A DNA stretch of 64,000 bases from Tilletiaria anomala UBC 951 (lineage: Eukaryota > Basidiomycota > Exobasidiomycetes > Georgefischeriales > Tilletiariaceae). The notes under the pieces are model-generated. The model searched no databases, was not told the DNA's origin, and saw only the letters and a list, made by a program, of their open reading frames with translations. The DNA lies in the NCBI RefSeq assembly GCF_000711695.1, contig NW_013546950.1:1-64000 (forward strand), written 5' to 3'. The position numbers and the translations under genes are program-made. Positions 24,960 through 36,564 of the stretch are shown here, in pieces. Numbering within the stretch: the stretch's first letter is position 1; each line of letters opens with the position of its first letter.

Positions 24960-26950
24960 TTAAAAGGTCAGCTTCTTACCAGCCAAGTTTTCAACTCTCA
25001 AGAAAAAGCATACCTGAACTTTCCCGATCGTGCTCTCACCCCAGAAGTCAACTTGGACTGGGAAGAAAGAGCTGACATCCTCGCCCTCGACTCCGTTACT
25101 GACTGTAAACTCCAGACTGCCGCTCTCGCCGGCCCTGAGCTCATCCCCGAGGAGCCAGATGAGCGCATCGCCTTCCTCTGCAACGTGCGCCTCGCCGACG
25201 GCAACTTCGCCGATGGCCACGTCCAAAGCTGGGTCCGCAAGGGTTGCGGGAAGCGGGATGATCAAGCTGACACCGCGCAGGACCGCATCGGGTGCGGATG
25301 TCTCGAGCGCATCGGTATTGAATTCGATCGTCACTTCCGCGCCACCTTCCGTGTTGGGCGAAGGCCAGCAGGTGATGCTGATCGGGACATTGCTCTCGTC
25401 CTTGCCAAGAGCGGTGTTGCGCCATCGTAGAACACCAAGAGTCTGGTTGACGGGGAACGACTTGTTTGCGTCTTTGAGGGCGATGACCTTTCCGGCGCTC
25501 CATTGTGCCTTATCAACATGTGGATGTGTCTTCCAGTTCATTGCCGCATCGCCACCGCTCAGAGCAGCCGTATCCGCGAGCGACAGCCGGACCTTGGCGA
25601 GTGCCGGGTCGGAGATGCGCACTTCAAGGTCACCCTTGAGCTCCATGCTCGTGACGCTTCCGTCGCGGTCCGCCTGCAAAGAGATGCGCTCGCGCACGAG
25701 AATATGCACAGCTTCCCTACTAATGGGCGGCAGCAAGGAGGAGGGGTCGGATGCCGCTGCAGATGCCGATGGTGTGCGTGTGGATGCGATCGTCGCAGCC
25801 GACTGGGACCCAACCGGTGCTGGCGCACTGGCTGACGCAGCTTCGTTCGCAGCTTCCGAGGCTGCCGCCGCAGCGGCAGCGGCAGCCCCAGCGTCGCCGA
25901 GGATGCTGGTAGTCTTTGCCTTCTTCCCAAGCTGCATTCCCTTTCCCTTGAAAGGCTTGGCCAACAAAGCACCGGTGGAACCTGTGCCCGATCGATCGGC
26001 GCCGAGATTCTCGCGATGGACTGTCGCAGGAGCCTGCTGCTGCACTGATGCAAAGCCACCAGGGCCGCCAGCGGCCATCTGCGCCCCAAAGTTGGAGGCG
26101 GGAACGCCGCGTCTCGTAGCTTCGCGACGCTGCATCTCGAGCTGCTTAGCCCTTCTTTTGAGTTCCTCTTTGGCTTCTTGTTCCTTGTTCTGCAGGTACG
26201 AGGGTAACGCGCTTGTGTCAGACAAGATGCGGCGCTCAACACAGAAATTCGACAACGCACTCTCTCGATAATTTCCTGAATCTTCTCTTCGTGACTCTCC
26301 ATCTCGAGCGTATTTTTGATCTGCATGAGACTGACATTCTCCCGGTATCCCATGGCGATAACCTCATCAAACGCGCCCAAAAGCTCGAAGCTCAGCCTGA
26401 GCACCTGACGCTCGTCTACCCTTCCACTGCCAATCTTCCCGTACATTCCCGCACCCCCGAGCGCACCCGAAGCAGTCATGCTCGTGGCACTGCCACACAT
26501 ATCTGTCACTAGCCGACTGAACAAGTGCAGGGTATCAATGTCCTGCAGGATGTTGGAGTTCTTGTTGGTGATGAGGATCATGTAGAGGTCCTCGAGCGGT
26601 TGGTAGACATAGCGTACGGAGTCCGTCTCGATGGACGTGTGCTGCGAATTGGACGAGATGAGCTTAGGGAAAGAAGAGAGCAGTACTTCGACACGAGAGC
26701 GTGACATATCACGGAATTGACGAGAGATAATGGCTGCCGTTCGAGCGAACGTATAGAGGGATGCATCCGTCAGTGCTCGATCTCCGCTAGTTCGCAGTCT
26801 GCGAATGTACTCACGCTTCCCGCCGCGGGTGCAGATGGATGCCGCGAGCACAACCTACCAGGAAATCGTGGATGCACTTCATCAGCCCAAATTTTCAAGT
26901 CGTCCAAACCGGATATTTCGGCTTTGCAAATTGGGATCACTACGCACCAT
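24960..26950 (-). CDS. RET2: Coatomer delta subunit (delta-COP/Ret2)
   Basis: COPI coat subunit for Golgi-to-ER retrieval. Five exons: 26950-26948, 26854-26815, 26733-26261, 26189-24960, counting the first exon, which is the ATG alone; total 581 aa in four spliced segments. The intron GTGCGT directly follows the start codon, and the next intron falls after GGK, rebuilding MVVLAASICTRGGK then PIISRQFRDMSRSR. The longin-like N-domain (to about residue 140) contains VRYVYQPLEDLYMILITNKN. The C-terminal mu-homology domain runs from about 336 to the end, with SFPVNQTLGVLRW and FFPVQVDFW. The last helix or strand ends with KKLTF, about 15 residues short of human delta-COP, so a further small exon or a true short tail is possible. 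Confidence 0.93.
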
Positions 26951-27445
26951 CTTGTTGAAGACTGGATGTTCCGTTTGATGAGCCGCGCAATAGGAGACTT
27001 GGACTGATATTCGCTCGCGACCCTTCGACGAAACTGAAAGCAGCCTAAATGGATCGCTCCAAATGCTGTCTCCAAGTACGAGCAGATCTTTCGTGCTGCT
27101 CTCTTTCTAGAGTATGCTCCTATAATCGCCTCGCCATATGCAGGAGCAAGTAGCTTAGCCTTGAGAGTCGAAGTTGTCGAGGTGTCGATACGCGATGGAC
27201 GTGCGCACGATTGGGGGTGCGGCGCAAGGCGGGATTTACGTATGCAACTCATCGATCTTGAGTCCCGACTTCCGCGTTTGGCTATTTGCGATGATTTTCC
27301 TGATTTGTTGCCTTCCCTTTCGTCACTATCCTCTATAACTTCTTCTACAGCGAAAACATTCCCCTCAGCGGTGCCTTTGACTGCTCACCCTCGTGTTCTT
27401 GTAAACGGCCGCTGGCCGTTGACCAGGAAACATCTTCAAACAATC
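26951..27445. promoter_or_regulatory. Divergent upstream region of RET2 and MRD1
   Basis: About 495 bp between the two starts, without a gene. Both genes place an intron at the start codon, so translation signals on either side border intron sequence directly. Confidence 0.5.
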
Positions 27446-30400
27446 ATGTGAGACTTTGCTGAGAGCCCAAACGAGCTGATCCCGCTTTTCCTGATCTATG
27501 TTGTACCTTCATACTGCCTAGGACGGCTACAACGTCAAGGTTGATCATCCGCAACCTTCCTCCTCATACGACTCAAACATCTCTGAGCGAGCACTTTTCC
27601 GCCCTTCCTTCAACTTCCTCCTTAGCTCAAGATGGGTCAAGCCAGCGTATCACAGACGTCAAGCTTATGCACAAGCCAGATGGCACATTCAGGCGCTTCG
27701 CATTCCTAGGGTACAAGTCTGCACTCGACGCTCAACGCGCGCAGGAATACTTTGATGGGACCTTCTTTGGCACTAGTAAGATCCGCGTGGAATTCGCAAG
27801 GAGCATCAGCGAGGCAAAGCAAGATGGTGCCACTGCCGGTACAGGCGATAAGCGAACCCGTGACTCAGCTGCTGGCCCAAGGGATAGCGGAACCGAGCGC
27901 GCTGGCAAGCGGCAAAAGGCAGCTTCTGCTGACCATGGCCCGGAGCCGAAAGCCAAGAGAAACAAGCCATCAGGCAAGGAAGTTACGTTTGAAGAATTCA
28001 TGGCGGTCATGCAGCCGAAGTCAAAGCGTAAAACGTGGGCGAACGAGGAGGCCCCTATGAATGCGGATGGCAATGCAACCACAGCAAATTGCGGGCAGCC
28101 GGGGGATGATTCGATTGCTGACGATGACGACGACGTACAAGACCTGACCGACCTAACGAAGCAGAAGAAAGAAGATAAAGAGAGGCGAAAGGAAGAGAAA
28201 CGAAAGAAAAAGGCCCACTTGAAGGGCGAGCTAGCGAACGACTCGACCGCTGCGAAGAACGAAGCAGCGGAAGGAATCGCTGGAGCGCAAAACGAGCCTG
28301 ACGAACAGACAGAGAGCGAAATGTCAGAAAAGGACATCGAAATGACTGATGCCGAGTACTTCGCTAGTCGAATGCGAAGACATATCGGGACAGGATTCGA
28401 AGAGGAAGGGAAAGATGAAGTTCATACCGAGACGAGAGGCCCTGGCTCCTCTTCAGGTGCATCTGGCTCCGACAATGATTCAGAGGCCGGATCATCATCG
28501 ATATCAAAAGATGTCTCCGCTGCTGCGGCTGCTCGTGCGATAGCCGCTGAAGAGCGAGCACGGATTGCAAAAGAAGAAGATCTCCGCAAAGAGCAAGAGG
28601 CAGTTGACATTATTATGCAGACCAGTCGTCTGCTCGTGCGTAACCTGCCCTTTACCACGAGCGAGGATGAGCTGAAGGAGTGGTTCGAAAAGTGGGGCGA
28701 AGTTCGATATGTGAGTATAATCGCTTTTTTGTTGCAGGAAGCTTGGATCAGGTTGGGTCGACAATGGCCGTACGGCTATTTGCAAATGATGAGCACTACG
28801 TATGATAGGGACAGCTGACCCTTAAATAGGGCATGCAGAGAAACATACAGGATACTTTTAGTAGAGCTTTCCGCTTCTGAATTTGCTGCAGGAGAACTAT
28901 TGGAGACTATTGATTTCGATCTCATATCTCAACCTGCTGACACTATCAATTATGGCTTCGACAGGCCCGTATCCCAGTTGACAAGATTACCAAAGTCTCC
29001 AAAGGCATCGGCTTCGTGACATTCGTCAATGCACCTGATGCGCTGCTCGCCTATCGGGCAAATGATGGATCTACCTTTCAAGGCCGACTGCTTCACCTCC
29101 TGCCTGCAGTCGACCAACACCCAGAAGGCCTACCCGCACCGGTATCAGAGAAGAAGAAATCGCTGAAGGAGCAAAGACTTGAAGAGCGGAAGCGCAAAGC
29201 CGCCGATGGCAAAGACTCCTTTAACTGGAGCAGCTTCTATATGAGTGCCGATGCTGTCGCCAACAGTATCGCCGAACGCATGGGCATCAGCAAGAATGAC
29301 ATTGTGAATCCGGACGAGAGCGCCGGAACTAGCGCAGCCGTGCGTTTGGCCTTGGCCGAGACGAAGGTGATCCAGGAAACAAAGGAGTTCCTCAAGCAAC
29401 ATGGCGTCGACATCTCTGCACTTGAGGGTGCTGGCGTGCAGGGTGAAGAACGCAGGAGAAGAAACGACTGCGTCATCCTCGTTAAGAACTTCCCCTTCGG
29501 CACAACGGACTCGGAAATTCGTAACCTATTCTCGAGATTTGGAGAAGTAGCGACTGTTCTCCTACCACCAGCGGGGACGTTTGCAATGGTCGAAATGCCT
29601 ATCGCCAATGAGGCCCGTGAAGCATTCCGTGCACTTGCATACACCCGCTTCAAAGACAAACCAATCTACTTGGAGAAGGCTCCGGAGGGGATCTTCGTCA
29701 GCAAAAGCGACGGCGCTGCTCCCGGCGCGGCGAGTACGAACGCAAAGCTAGCACCAGGCTCCAAGTTGGCTGCGAAACTGGGTGGTGAGGGTGCTTTCAC
29801 CGAGCACGACATAGCCACTGGTGCAGACGCGTTAGCTGCGACGGCGACCATCTTCGTCAAAAACCTTTCATTTTCCACAACGGACGCGCGTCTCACACAA
29901 GCGTTCCAGCATCTTCCCAATTTTGTCTTTGCACGCGTGCAGATGAAGACGAGCAATGCCGCTCCTGGCAAGGCACCGATCAAGTTGAGCATGGGCTACG
30001 GCTTCGTCGGATTCCGCATGGCGGAAGCTGCGAAGCAGGCAATCGAGAGCATGCAAGGCACCGCGCTCGATGGACATGTCTTGTCCCTCAAATTCGCTCA
30101 TCAGGATGCCAGTGCTGCCGGCGGAAGCTCCGGAGACGGGGCGTCAGCGCACGGCGGCAGCGCAGCGAGCCGCAGCAGCAACACGACACTTCTCGTCAAG
30201 AACCTCCCTTTCGAGGCGTCGAAGAAGGAGGTGCGGCAGCTGTTTGAGGCGCACGGGCAAATTAAGAGCGTTCGCGTTCCGAAGAAACTCGACCGGAGTG
30301 CGCGTGGCTTCGGTTTTGTCGAATTTGTAAGCCGCCGCGAGGCGGTCAATGCGATGGAGGCGTTGAAGCACACGCACCTACTCGGACGGCACCTCGTGCT

Positions 30401-30629
30401 CAAGTGGGCGCAGGACGAAGATGCGAGCCGCGGCGTGGATGTCAGCGTTGAGCGAGCCAGAGGCAAAGCGCGCGTCGCAGCTGCGGCGCAGTCCGCAGCA
30501 CCCGAGATGGGCGGCGCGAAACGCTCCAAGATGAAGCTCGGTGCCGAGGACATTGCAAAAGCAGCTGCGCAGGAACGACAACGTCGCGACGATGTGGAGG
30601 AAGAGGACGGGGAGGACTTGGAGGGGTGA
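27446..30629 (+). CDS. MRD1: Mrd1, multiple RNA-recognition-motif protein of pre-rRNA processing
   Basis: Nucleolar factor needed for 18S rRNA maturation. The start codon is split: AT at 27446-27447, a 74-nt intron, then G at 27522. Exon 2 runs to 28710, a 254-nt intron follows, and exon 3 is 28965-30629; total 951 aa. Five RRMs are visible: about 6-95 (LIIRNLPPHT), 368-445 (LLVRNLPFTTSEDEL), 566-640 (ILVKNFPFGTTDSEI), 693-780 (IFVKNLSFSTTDARL) and 805-885 (LLVKNLPFEASKKEV), each with RNP2 and most with RNP1 (for example GFGFVEF). Five to six RRMs in this order define Mrd1/RBM19. A Lys/Glu-rich linker separates RRM1 and RRM2. Divergent from RET2 with about 495 nt shared upstream DNA. Confidence 0.95.
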
Positions 30630-30747
30630 TGCATGAGCATACTGGTGCTCATCCATGCCTTTTTTTCGGAGCATGTACAGCCTACTAAAGTTCATTGTGA
30701 TATACATTGTTCTTTTCGATCTCGGTATCTGCGCACGCGGGATGTGG

Positions 30748-32541
30748 CTAAAGAAGAGTGACGATGGCGGTACTGATGCCGAGAGCGACGAACAACGCGC
30801 CAGCACATGCCATGCCAGCGTTATGGCCGTACATTAGCGGAGGCGGGGACGCAGAGGCCGTGCCATTGACCAGCCCGATGCCCGTCGTGGTGCCGTTGAG
30901 GTAGAATGCGACTGTCCGCCCCAGCTCGGAACCAGCCGAGTCGAGCGCGACGAGCTGCATTTTGGTCGCATTTGCCACGAGTGCGTTGATGTTGGCGAGC
31001 GCGGAGCTAAGGTTGTACCTTGTCTCGAAGCTCGTTCGTTCAAAGGTAAGCGCAGCGTTGGCTGCGCCGAGCTGGACCAGCCGCCATGCATGCAGCTCCG
31101 TCGCGCCATTCCAGCTGACAGCGACGGTGCTGTTGACGAAGACGACGCTCGGTGCTGTGGTCGGTCGGCCAGTCCAGTACCGCTTGGCAGCTCGGTACCC
31201 TTGCGTAGTGGCGGCATTGCCGAGTTGCATGACGGCGACGGCCGTGCCGCTCGACTCGTATTCGGCAATGTAAGGCAACTGGCCATAGCCCATGACAACA
31301 CGGCCCGTCGAGCTGTTGCCGCCTTGGATGCTCTTAGCGTTTGCCAGCTCTGGTGCGGACGCGTCTATGGACTGAAAGCTGCCGCCGCCCTGCGAGAGAA
31401 GGGTCAGTGTGCTGGGGTTGTTGAAGGAGTGCAGGAGCGACGCCGTCATGCTTGTCATGTTCAGCTCGATGATCTTGCCGATCGACCGTGTACCATTGCT
31501 GGCCCATGCAGTCGCCTCGTTGTCGAACAAGCCGATCTGACGTGTGCTATTGCCTGCATTTCGAGCAGAGATGTCCGACGCGGTGTAGTTGCCTTCGCCG
31601 AGGAAGAGCGCATCATGCTGCCATGCGAAGGATGTGCCGTTTCCGGTGAAGTTGCTTGCTTTCCCCCCGAGGCGCCACAGAATGGTACCATTCGATGCGA
31701 TATAGTAGAGGCTTTGGACATGTCGCCCAGAAAGGAGGTAGTTGCCGAGTTGATCTTTGGAGACGGTATTTGGCTGGATAAGGGATGTCAGTCTATGAAT
31801 GGGGAGCGCGCGTACAAAAGGAGAGAAAACCATGCTCACATGGAACCAGTCCCAAGCCGTGTCATTTGAAGTGGGTGACTCGGAAGGTTCTGCATAGCTC
31901 TCAGCAAAGTTGACGCCGCCTGTCGATGCGCACCAGGAAAAGATGGTATCGCCTTGTGTCACGTTGACTTCGTCAAAGCAGCCATCGAGGATGGTTGCAT
32001 TCGAGTATCCGCCGGCCCCAATCCCCGAGATGTCCTTGCCCGAGACGTAGGGATATCTTGTGACGAGCGCCGTGTCATTGGCTGTCAAGCGGAACTCGTG
32101 AAAGTCGCTGCCTGGCTCCACGGCGGATGTAAAGTTTGCTATTATGCCGTAGCTCTCGTTCAGAACGTAATTGCGCCCCGTGCCAAAGTTACCATTGGAG
32201 CTGCCTTGCCAGTAGATCAGCACTGGGTCGCCTTGGTATGTGTCGCGGTGGAAATTGTACGGGACCGCATTGCTGCCGGAGAGATTGTTGATCCAGATTG
32301 GCGAGCCGGTGGTGGCGTTGAGGATGTACAGCCCTTGGGGTTCTGTTAGGGTCGAGACGAGGAGGTGACCATCGATGACGGACGCATTCGGCGAGGTATA
32401 GTTCCAATGCACGGACACTGGTGTTAGGTCAGGAGCGGTGATATACGACGTTGCATTCGTAACGGGATCTTGTTGCGCTAGTGTCAACGCCGGGGCTGCT
32501 AGCGCTGCCAGCGAAAACAAAAACGACTTTGAGCACATCAT
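30748..32541 (-). CDS. Secreted arylsulfotransferase-family protein, probably GPI-anchored
   Basis: Two exons (32541-31840 and 31773-30748) give 575 aa. The 66-nt intron is a multiple of three with no stop, so it can be mistaken for coding sequence; removing it joins WDWFH to PNTVSKDQLGNYLLSGRH, the family's core motif. The protein starts with a clear signal peptide (MMCSKSFLFSLAALAAPAL). It is rich in N-glycosylation sequons and ends with a small-residue site and a hydrophobic tail (ACAGALFVALGISTAIVTLL), as for GPI attachment. The body matches the fungal arylsulfotransferase (ASST) beta-propeller family, for example GLYILNATTG and LWRLGGKASNF. Whether it transfers sulfate in fungi is not established. 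It converges on MRD1 with only about 120 nt between stops. Confidence 0.82.
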   Translation of the reverse strand: MMCSKSFLFSLAALAAPALTLAQQDPVTNATSYITAPDLTPVSVHWNYTSPNASVIDGHLLVSTLTEPQGLYILNATTGSPIWINNLSGSNAVPYNFHRDTYQGDPVLIYWQGSSNGNFGTGRNYVLNESYGIIANFTSAVEPGSDFHEFRLTANDTALVTRYPYVSGKDISGIGAGGYSNATILDGCFDEVNVTQGDTIFSWCASTGGVNFAESYAEPSESPTSNDTAWDWFHVSMVFSPFVRALPIHRLTSLIQPNTVSKDQLGNYLLSGRHVQSLYYIASNGTILWRLGGKASNFTGNGTSFAWQHDALFLGEGNYTASDISARNAGNSTRQIGLFDNEATAWASNGTRSIGKIIELNMTSMTASLLHSFNNPSTLTLLSQGGGSFQSIDASAPELANAKSIQGGNSSTGRVVMGYGQLPYIAEYESSGTAVAVMQLGNAATTQGYRAAKRYWTGRPTTAPSVVFVNSTVAVSWNGATELHAWRLVQLGAANAALTFERTSFETRYNLSSALANINALVANATKMQLVALDSAGSELGRTVAFYLNGTTTGIGLVNGTASASPPPLMYGHNAGMACAGALFVALGISTAIVTLL

Positions 32542-33669
32542 GTCACATGAAGCTGTGGCGCCTGGTCTGACTTGATCGTCGTCACGGCGGTCTAGTTGGG
32601 TCAGCGCAAACGCTTGACTTTCTGTGAGCAGGGGGGACCTCGACTCGAACGCGAGGATGTCGAATGTGGAGGTGTAGACTGCAAGTGCGGTGTATCTCCA
32701 GCTGTGTGGTCGGTGCCCAGGGCAGAGAAGATTGGGGGGTCTGCCGTGGTTCGGAGACCCCTGAGCATTGTTGAGTTGGCAAACGAAAGAACGTCGCGGA
32801 TCAGAATCAAGGATTAACGCGACGGGAACGCATATGACAATGCTCACCGCTCACTGCTCACTCGCTTTGCGACGAGCTTAAAATGGTGCTACCTCACAGC
32901 CCCGCGCTGAAGACTCGCGACCTTCGGGAATGCAGCGCTGGCAGCTTCCTGACTTTCGTAATGGTAATGTCAATGGCGAGACAAAGTTCACCCTCACGAC
33001 CTTCTGTGCAGGGTACCAAGCACCCTCCCACGGGCCCGAATATGTTAATGCTATAGAGAAGTAGACTCTACCACAGAGGTTGAGACCATGCAATTTGACC
33101 ATTGATTGATTCAAGAGCCGCTGAGTCGCAACTTCAAGCGTTATTTGTGGTGGTGGGGAGGGGGGGAGGCTGGCAGGCGCAACGGCCGAGAGCCGAGAGG
33201 CGCGAGCTGGCTAGAGACATTCCGCCCCTGAATCACACATCCTTCATCGCATCGTCATTTAGATTCGCTGTGCCAACCTATCACGAGCGAGGTGTGCATA
33301 TAAAATGCAATTAGTAAGGGGGCTGCCGGTAGATGGCACGCCACCAGCTGCCATGGAAAAGGCAAGAATGTCGGCGCTCAGTGCCATCAGGCCAGGTCGC
33401 GCGCACAGCTTCCCAAGCGCATGCTGAGCCCTGGACACCGCTTCTTCGACCCACACATGGAGAAACGGCCGCACAGTCTGGACTCGGGAAGCAATGCTCT
33501 ATCGGCATGGGCTGTACTTTACTATGCCACATGGGATGAACACCTTGCAGAGTGGACTGGCGCAATGGCTTACCAAGAGGGTTCAAGGTGTCCTCTGCGA
33601 CATGACTTGCACTTTCACCGTACCAGCAAATCCACGGGCCTAGAACGTCAAGCTATGCGTCGATATCAT
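32542..33669. other. No supported gene
   Basis: Upstream of the arylsulfotransferase-like gene and downstream of the reductase relic. Only short motif-free frames. A G-run (GTGGTGGGGAGGGGGGGAGG) sits near 33150-33169. Confidence 0.5.
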
Positions 33670-34700
33670 CTACATGCGTCCCCTTGCATGCATAAAGATC
33701 CATATGATTTCCAATAGCGAGGCCAACTCAGGCTGCATGTGCTCGTCACTCAGCTCGCATTGGAAGGCCTTGGCATTCTCTTGCTACTGCTGTTGTGAGG
33801 AGCTCTTCGGGAGCGCAACGATTCCGTGTTGCACCGAGCAGCTCAGCATCACTTGCGCTGGTGTCTTCCGCGCCGCCTGAGAAATGGATCGGACCGTCGG
33901 ATCGTTGAAGTAGTTTCCGCGTGCAAGAGATCAGTAAGCTGCGTTCGTGCGCAAGGTGGAAGAAATTCAGTCGTCGGCCTTGAACCATGGAAGCTTGGTG
34001 CACAATGACTACTCACCTTGAATGGCCACACCCCTATTCTCACAATGCTTTCTTAGCTCCTTCTGCGCAAAGAAAGGATGGCACTCGACTTGGTTGCAGA
34101 TTGACCAGACCTTCTTGCCTTCTTCGCTCTCTGTAACTCCTCGACGTGATGCCTTCCAAAGTTACTGACGCCCAGCAAGCGGATCTTGCTTTTTTCTCAT
34201 AGCCTAAAGAGCGTCGCCCATGGCTTCAGGAGAAAGGACTTGCTGCCGTCCGGTTCGTGCAGCAGCACCAGATTGATGTGTGGCATTTGCAGCTTTGCTA
34301 ATGAAACGAGCGCGGCGGAGAGTGTCGTTTGGCCACCGCCCATGATGTGTGCAAGGACGTGGACGGCAGGCAGGCGCATGAACTTCTCAGTCGGTAGCAT
34401 GTATCCCACTGCACTCAACAAGGTGATGGCGCTCACTCATTCGTGAACAGTTTCTTAGTGAAAAATAGCTCCTCCCTCGGCACCTTGACCGAGTTGATCG
34501 TGTTTGCCCACTACTTTCTCACTGCGGTAATAACGTGCGTCGTTCACATGTCTGTAACCACCTTGGTCGATGGCATGTACGAGCTCGAAGGTACACGAGG
34601 ACCCGCTCATGAGTCACGCTCGGATGCTGAAGCGTGGCATGCTCTATGCCCGTCGGCCAACTTGTTGGTGCTGGACGACTGGTTCAGCATGCCATACAGC
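33670..34700 (-). pseudogene. Aldo-keto reductase relic
   Basis: Fragments of an NADPH-dependent aldo-keto reductase run in order on the minus strand in different frames with stops. In order: AIDQGGYRHVNDARYY (strand 2 with the catalytic Asp and Tyr), VPREELFFTKKLF (catalytic Lys region), LAKLQMPHINLVLLHEPDG (catalytic His), GVSNFG, NQVECHPFFAQKELRKHC with GVAIQ, and DPTVRSISQAARKTPAQVML followed by GIVALPKSS (cofactor site). The last piece ends at a TAG at 33670-33672. About six frame changes or stops interrupt it, so no functional enzyme can come from this locus. Upstream N-terminal limits are uncertain. It is a decayed host gene; an active paralogue may exist elsewhere. Confidence 0.82.
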
Positions 34701-35138
34701 GCAAACGAAGAGAAACTCGGTGACATCGTTGACAGCTCCGAACGGGAGAATCATGGAGCCTGCCGAATACGATTGCAGGTGCCAGGAGCTGGTTCCTCGT
34801 ACACAGGCACACAGTCATCGGTGACATCTACCGCAAGACCGCAAGTCATCCTCTTGTGCTAATATATACCTGGCACGTCGCTGCAGATGACGGTGACGTC
34901 AAGTCGAGGAGCGCCACTCGGAACTCGGAACGCGCCAGCTATGAAACGTCATTCGCTTCTTATGGCCTTCTAAATCCTATTATTGCCCCTTGTCCATCAC
35001 GCTTAAATGCCAACGAACCAAGTCATCCGCTCGAAGGGTACTTGAACAAGGCTTAGCACGCGAGCTCGCAGGAGCGCTGGCGAGGCACCTTGCTAACTAC
35101 AAGCTGGCAGCGTATGCATCCGCGAGCGCCTCATCACG
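34701..35138. other. Intergenic, nothing seen
   Basis: Between the reductase relic and the exchanger-like gene; could hide an upstream exon of the latter. Confidence 0.4.
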
Positions 35139-36564
35139 ATGCTGCGCTTGCTGACGACGAGACGAGGCGCCGTGATGACAAGAGGTATCACTGCAAGGTC
35201 GCAGGCGGGTACGGGACAAGGCGGCGTCACGACTGATGGGAATCTTCTGTTCAACCTCAGCGCCTTCATTTCTGGCGTGTACATGCTGGAGCGGGGCGCT
35301 GACTCCTTCCTTGACAACCTCGCAGTGTTTGCAGGTCGCCTCAGAGTGAGCGAGACGCTCGTCGCGCTGCTGACTGCTGGTGCGGAATGGGAGGAGGTAA
35401 GCATGTCGCATAGCATCCCTATAGAATCTGTATTGCAAGAATACTCATCGTGGCGGCTGTCTGAAATGAACTTCTTGCGTGCAGCTGGTTGTCGTAGCTG
35501 CTGCAATGTTTGAGCGCAACTCTGCATTGGCGTACGGCAACATCGTCGGGAGCTGCATCAGCAACATCCTTGGCGCTTTCTCACTCGGCCTGCTCTTCGC
35601 TGCACCGGGTCCGTCGAGGCACGCTGCTTCTTCTCTACTGGCTTATGGCAGCGCTGACGATCAAGCCGTAGCACCTAGACCACCTTCAACCACTGCCGGT
35701 GCATTCGACGGCAGCGCGCGGATCTGCGCCATCGCACAGTTCCTCTTCACTGTGCTGGCCTCGGCGCTACTCCTCTCGCCCACGCCATCAGCGAGAGCAA
35801 GGTTAATCAAAGGGACACTTCTGTTGGCATTTTTTGCAGCGTACATGGGTGCAGCAGCGTGGGCAATCTACAGGGGTGTCCTCGCGGCTCCAGAGGGCAG
35901 CGACGACAGCAGCTCCAGCGAGAGCGGCAGCGGCAGCGACGCGTCATCAACCGATTCCCCCACTGGTACAGAGTTCCAAGCGCAGACAGCTTCTGTTGCT
36001 CCTGCAGACACGGACTGCGAGACAGCACCGCTGCTGCAGACGCGCTTTGTGCGCAGCTCGACAAGCGACTCGCTCGCTGGCGCCGTGCTACGCTCCTTTT
36101 TGAGGAGCACGGTAGCATGCGCAGCGCGCATGCTCGTCGGCCTGCTGGCGCTCTCGCTGGCGGGGCTCGTGCTGTCGCACTCGGCCGCGGGCATCGCCTC
36201 GTCGCTCGGGCTCTCGCAGACCGCGTTTGGCCTGACGCTGCTGGGCGTGACGACAACGCTGCCAGAGAAGATGCTGGCGGTACTCGCAGGGCATAGGGGC
36301 AGCACCAGCGTGCTGGTAAGCGCCGCGGCGGGCAGCAACATGTTCCTGCTGACGCTGTGCGCTGGCGTCGCGGTGCTTGGTGAGGGGAACGGCACTGCCC
36401 CCGTCCCTGTCTCGAGGGTGTCGATGGCATGGATGCTGCTCTCGTCGGCGCTGCTGCTCGCAAGCGTCCTACACGGCCACCCGACGCGCTGGCAAGGCTG
36501 GCTGCTGCTTGTTCTGTATGCCGTCTTCCTCGGCTCTTCCCTTGCAATGGATCTAGTGCGATGA
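35139..36564 (+). CDS. Sodium/calcium-exchanger-like cation transporter
   Basis: Two exons (35139-35396 and 35485-36564, intron 88 nt) give about 445 aa. The first alpha repeat is rebuilt across the intron: VALLTAGAEWEE then LVVVAAAMFE and GNIVGSCISNILGAFSLGLLF. The second reads LTLLGVTTTLPEKMLAVLAG followed by AAAGSNMFLLTLCAGV. Acidic residues in GAEWEE and LPEK sit where the Ca/CA superfamily binds cations. About nine to ten hydrophobic segments flank a Ser/Asp-rich central cytosolic loop. Ion choice and location (vacuole, Golgi or plasma membrane) cannot be read from sequence. The first ATG has no clear upstream support, and an additional 5' exon is possible. Confidence 0.75.

Noticed and set aside
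31774-31839. 22 extra residues in the arylsulfotransferase-like protein
   Set aside because: The segment is flanked by GTGAGC and TTATCCAG and breaks the WDWFH-x-NTVSKD core, so it is treated as an in-frame intron.
32640-32660. tRNA-like CTCGACTCGAACGCGAG hairpin
   Set aside because: A short stem only; no acceptor, D or anticodon arms.
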